Both the position numbers and the translations under genes were made by a program. Under the pieces are notes generated by a model. That model did not search any database. It worked only from the letters and a program-made list of their open reading frames with translations, and had not been told where the DNA came from. From contig CM060950.1 in NCBI GenBank assembly GCA_030765055.1, positions 460,347,710 through 460,411,709 on the forward strand: a stretch of 64,000 nt of DNA, in the 5' to 3' direction. This document shows, piece after piece, positions 63,200 to 64,000 of the stretch; the first letter of the stretch is position 1, and each line of letters opens with the position of its first letter. Origin of the DNA: Mantis religiosa. Lineage: Eukaryota; Arthropoda; Insecta; Mantodea; Mantidae.

Positions 63200-63745
63200 G
63201 TAATCTTGAAACCTTTTTGTCGAATCCTTGGGAGACAGTAGATCTATTATGCATATACTCCAAGTGTGGTACTTCTCGGGAGGCGAGAGAACGCAGATGG
63301 CTGCCGTACCAAGGAGTCACGTCAGTGCAGAGTGCAGGGTTTTTCCTATTGACCAGTTGGAAACTCCCCGGCAGTCAGTACAACCAGCATTCCACCCACC
63401 GTGGTTCTGAAACGGCCCACTAGGTCGGGCCAGAGACCGGAGACCGTCCCACCGGAGGAATGAGTGTTTACCAGAAGCATTATCATCCTGCCATGCAACG
63501 CCGTGACACCCGCCGACTCTTCTACCCTGAAAAAGACCAACAGATGAGAGATGAAGTGAAATGATAATGGAGATGAAATGGAGGGACAGAAATTCGGGGG
63601 ATGTAATTAACCTAGCCAGCATTCGTCTGGCGAACCGGGAAAACCCCGAAAAACCCATGGGTCAGGTAGGTCGGCCACGGGAATCAAACGCGGACCTCCG
63701 AAATGAGGGCCACAGACGAAACCGCCTGTCATCCAGCTCGGTCGA
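63200..63745 (-). mobile_element. SINE-1 copy, long form
   Basis: On the minus strand the head lies at 63660-63745 with TTTCGTCTGTGG and CGTTTGATTCCCG. Then comes GGTTAATTACATCCCCCG, the ATCTGTTGGTCT-type block, and the 3' part to about 63200 including GTGACTCCTTGG. It is the same length class as 44804-45535. Confidence 0.82.
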
Positions 63746-64000
63746 GATATGAATTACCATACTGGAACATGGAAACTAATAGGCAACAAATATCTTCGAA
63801 ATGAATTTTGTTCCTCACGTATCTGTATGATATATTATACTCCAATTCGTTTTTCAGAAATTCAAAATATTCCTTGAAAAGTTTTGTTTGGGCTAGGTGC
63901 CTTTGTTGTGGTCATGCTGTTCACACACAATCACGGGCTGATCTTTTTTTTCTATAAGGGTAGTTTTTGGTTCAAGGGACATCAAAACGTGCATTTCAGG
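63746..64000. other. No recognisable feature
   Basis: Unclassified AT-rich sequence up to the window end. Confidence 0.5.

Overview
This 64 kb window looks like intergenic heterochromatin-like DNA from an arthropod, most likely an insect with a large, repeat-rich genome. The evidence is the AT-rich background and the mixture of mariner, Tc1, hAT, Jockey-like, RTE, I/R1-like, CR1/L2-like and Penelope-like sequences, arthropod-type LTR promoters (TATA box followed by TCAGT) and several tRNA-derived SINE families. A polyneopteran such as a cockroach, termite or stick insect is a guess from repeat style, not a demonstrated assignment. I could not identify one convincing intact host gene; every recognisable coding stretch is a piece of a mobile element and almost all are truncated, frameshifted or stopped. 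The best host-exon candidate is a short signal-anchor-like ORF at 24822-25028, and it is weak.

Families are named here for cross-reference. tLE: a repeat with a tRNA-like core in its middle, found in inverted arrays. SINE-1 to SINE-5: five tRNA-derived short repeats. LTR-A: solo LTRs that begin TGTC and end in GTCACA or a close variant, in four subfamilies. LTR-B: solo LTRs of about 755 bp that begin TGATACC.

Layout. 1-6 kb: a dispersed repeat end, a Penelope-like element (PLE) split by a twin-priming-like inversion, an inverted tLE dimer, SINEs, and a Jockey-like LINE inserted in the A box of a SINE. 7.1-10.9 kb: a mariner whose C-terminal coding end has grown into about 31 copies of an 85-bp repeat. 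10.9-17 kb: SINE-1 copies, a gag-like ORF, a Jockey tail, and a zeste/SANT-like domain tail amplified as a tandem repeat and then hit by a LINE and a SINE. 18-25 kb: solo LTRs, a Tc1 element carrying a hAT, a hAT-type MITE carrying an LTR-A, and an LTR-B carrying an LTR-A. 25.2-30.3 kb: a 119-bp satellite with a transposon inserted. 30.3-35.4 kb: an LTR-A carrying an unidentified 541-bp GC-rich insertion, then an RTE element broken by a mariner and two LTR-A copies (one itself carrying an LTR-B). 35.5-38 kb: two head-to-head PLE fragments, a possible hammerhead ribozyme and a 96-bp in-frame tandem repeat. 38.6-42.1 kb: a second RTE, broken by a Jockey LINE and an LTR-B. 42.3-43.5 kb: a 148-bp tandem repeat. 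44-60 kb: SINE-in-SINE, mariner-in-LTR, LINE-in-SINE, a 141-bp tandem repeat joined to a mariner, and LINE remnants. 62-63.1 kb: an inverted tLE tetramer with a 12-bp target duplication.

Nothing here works as an operon or pathway; the information lies in the order of insertions. Target-site duplications (TSDs) I could read directly date many events relative to each other. The most unusual items are the tLE arrays (whole inverted arrays flanked by 12-13 bp TSDs), the two mariners fused to tandem arrays, the RTAY target pattern shared by the LTR-A solo LTRs, and the 541-bp insertion of unknown nature.
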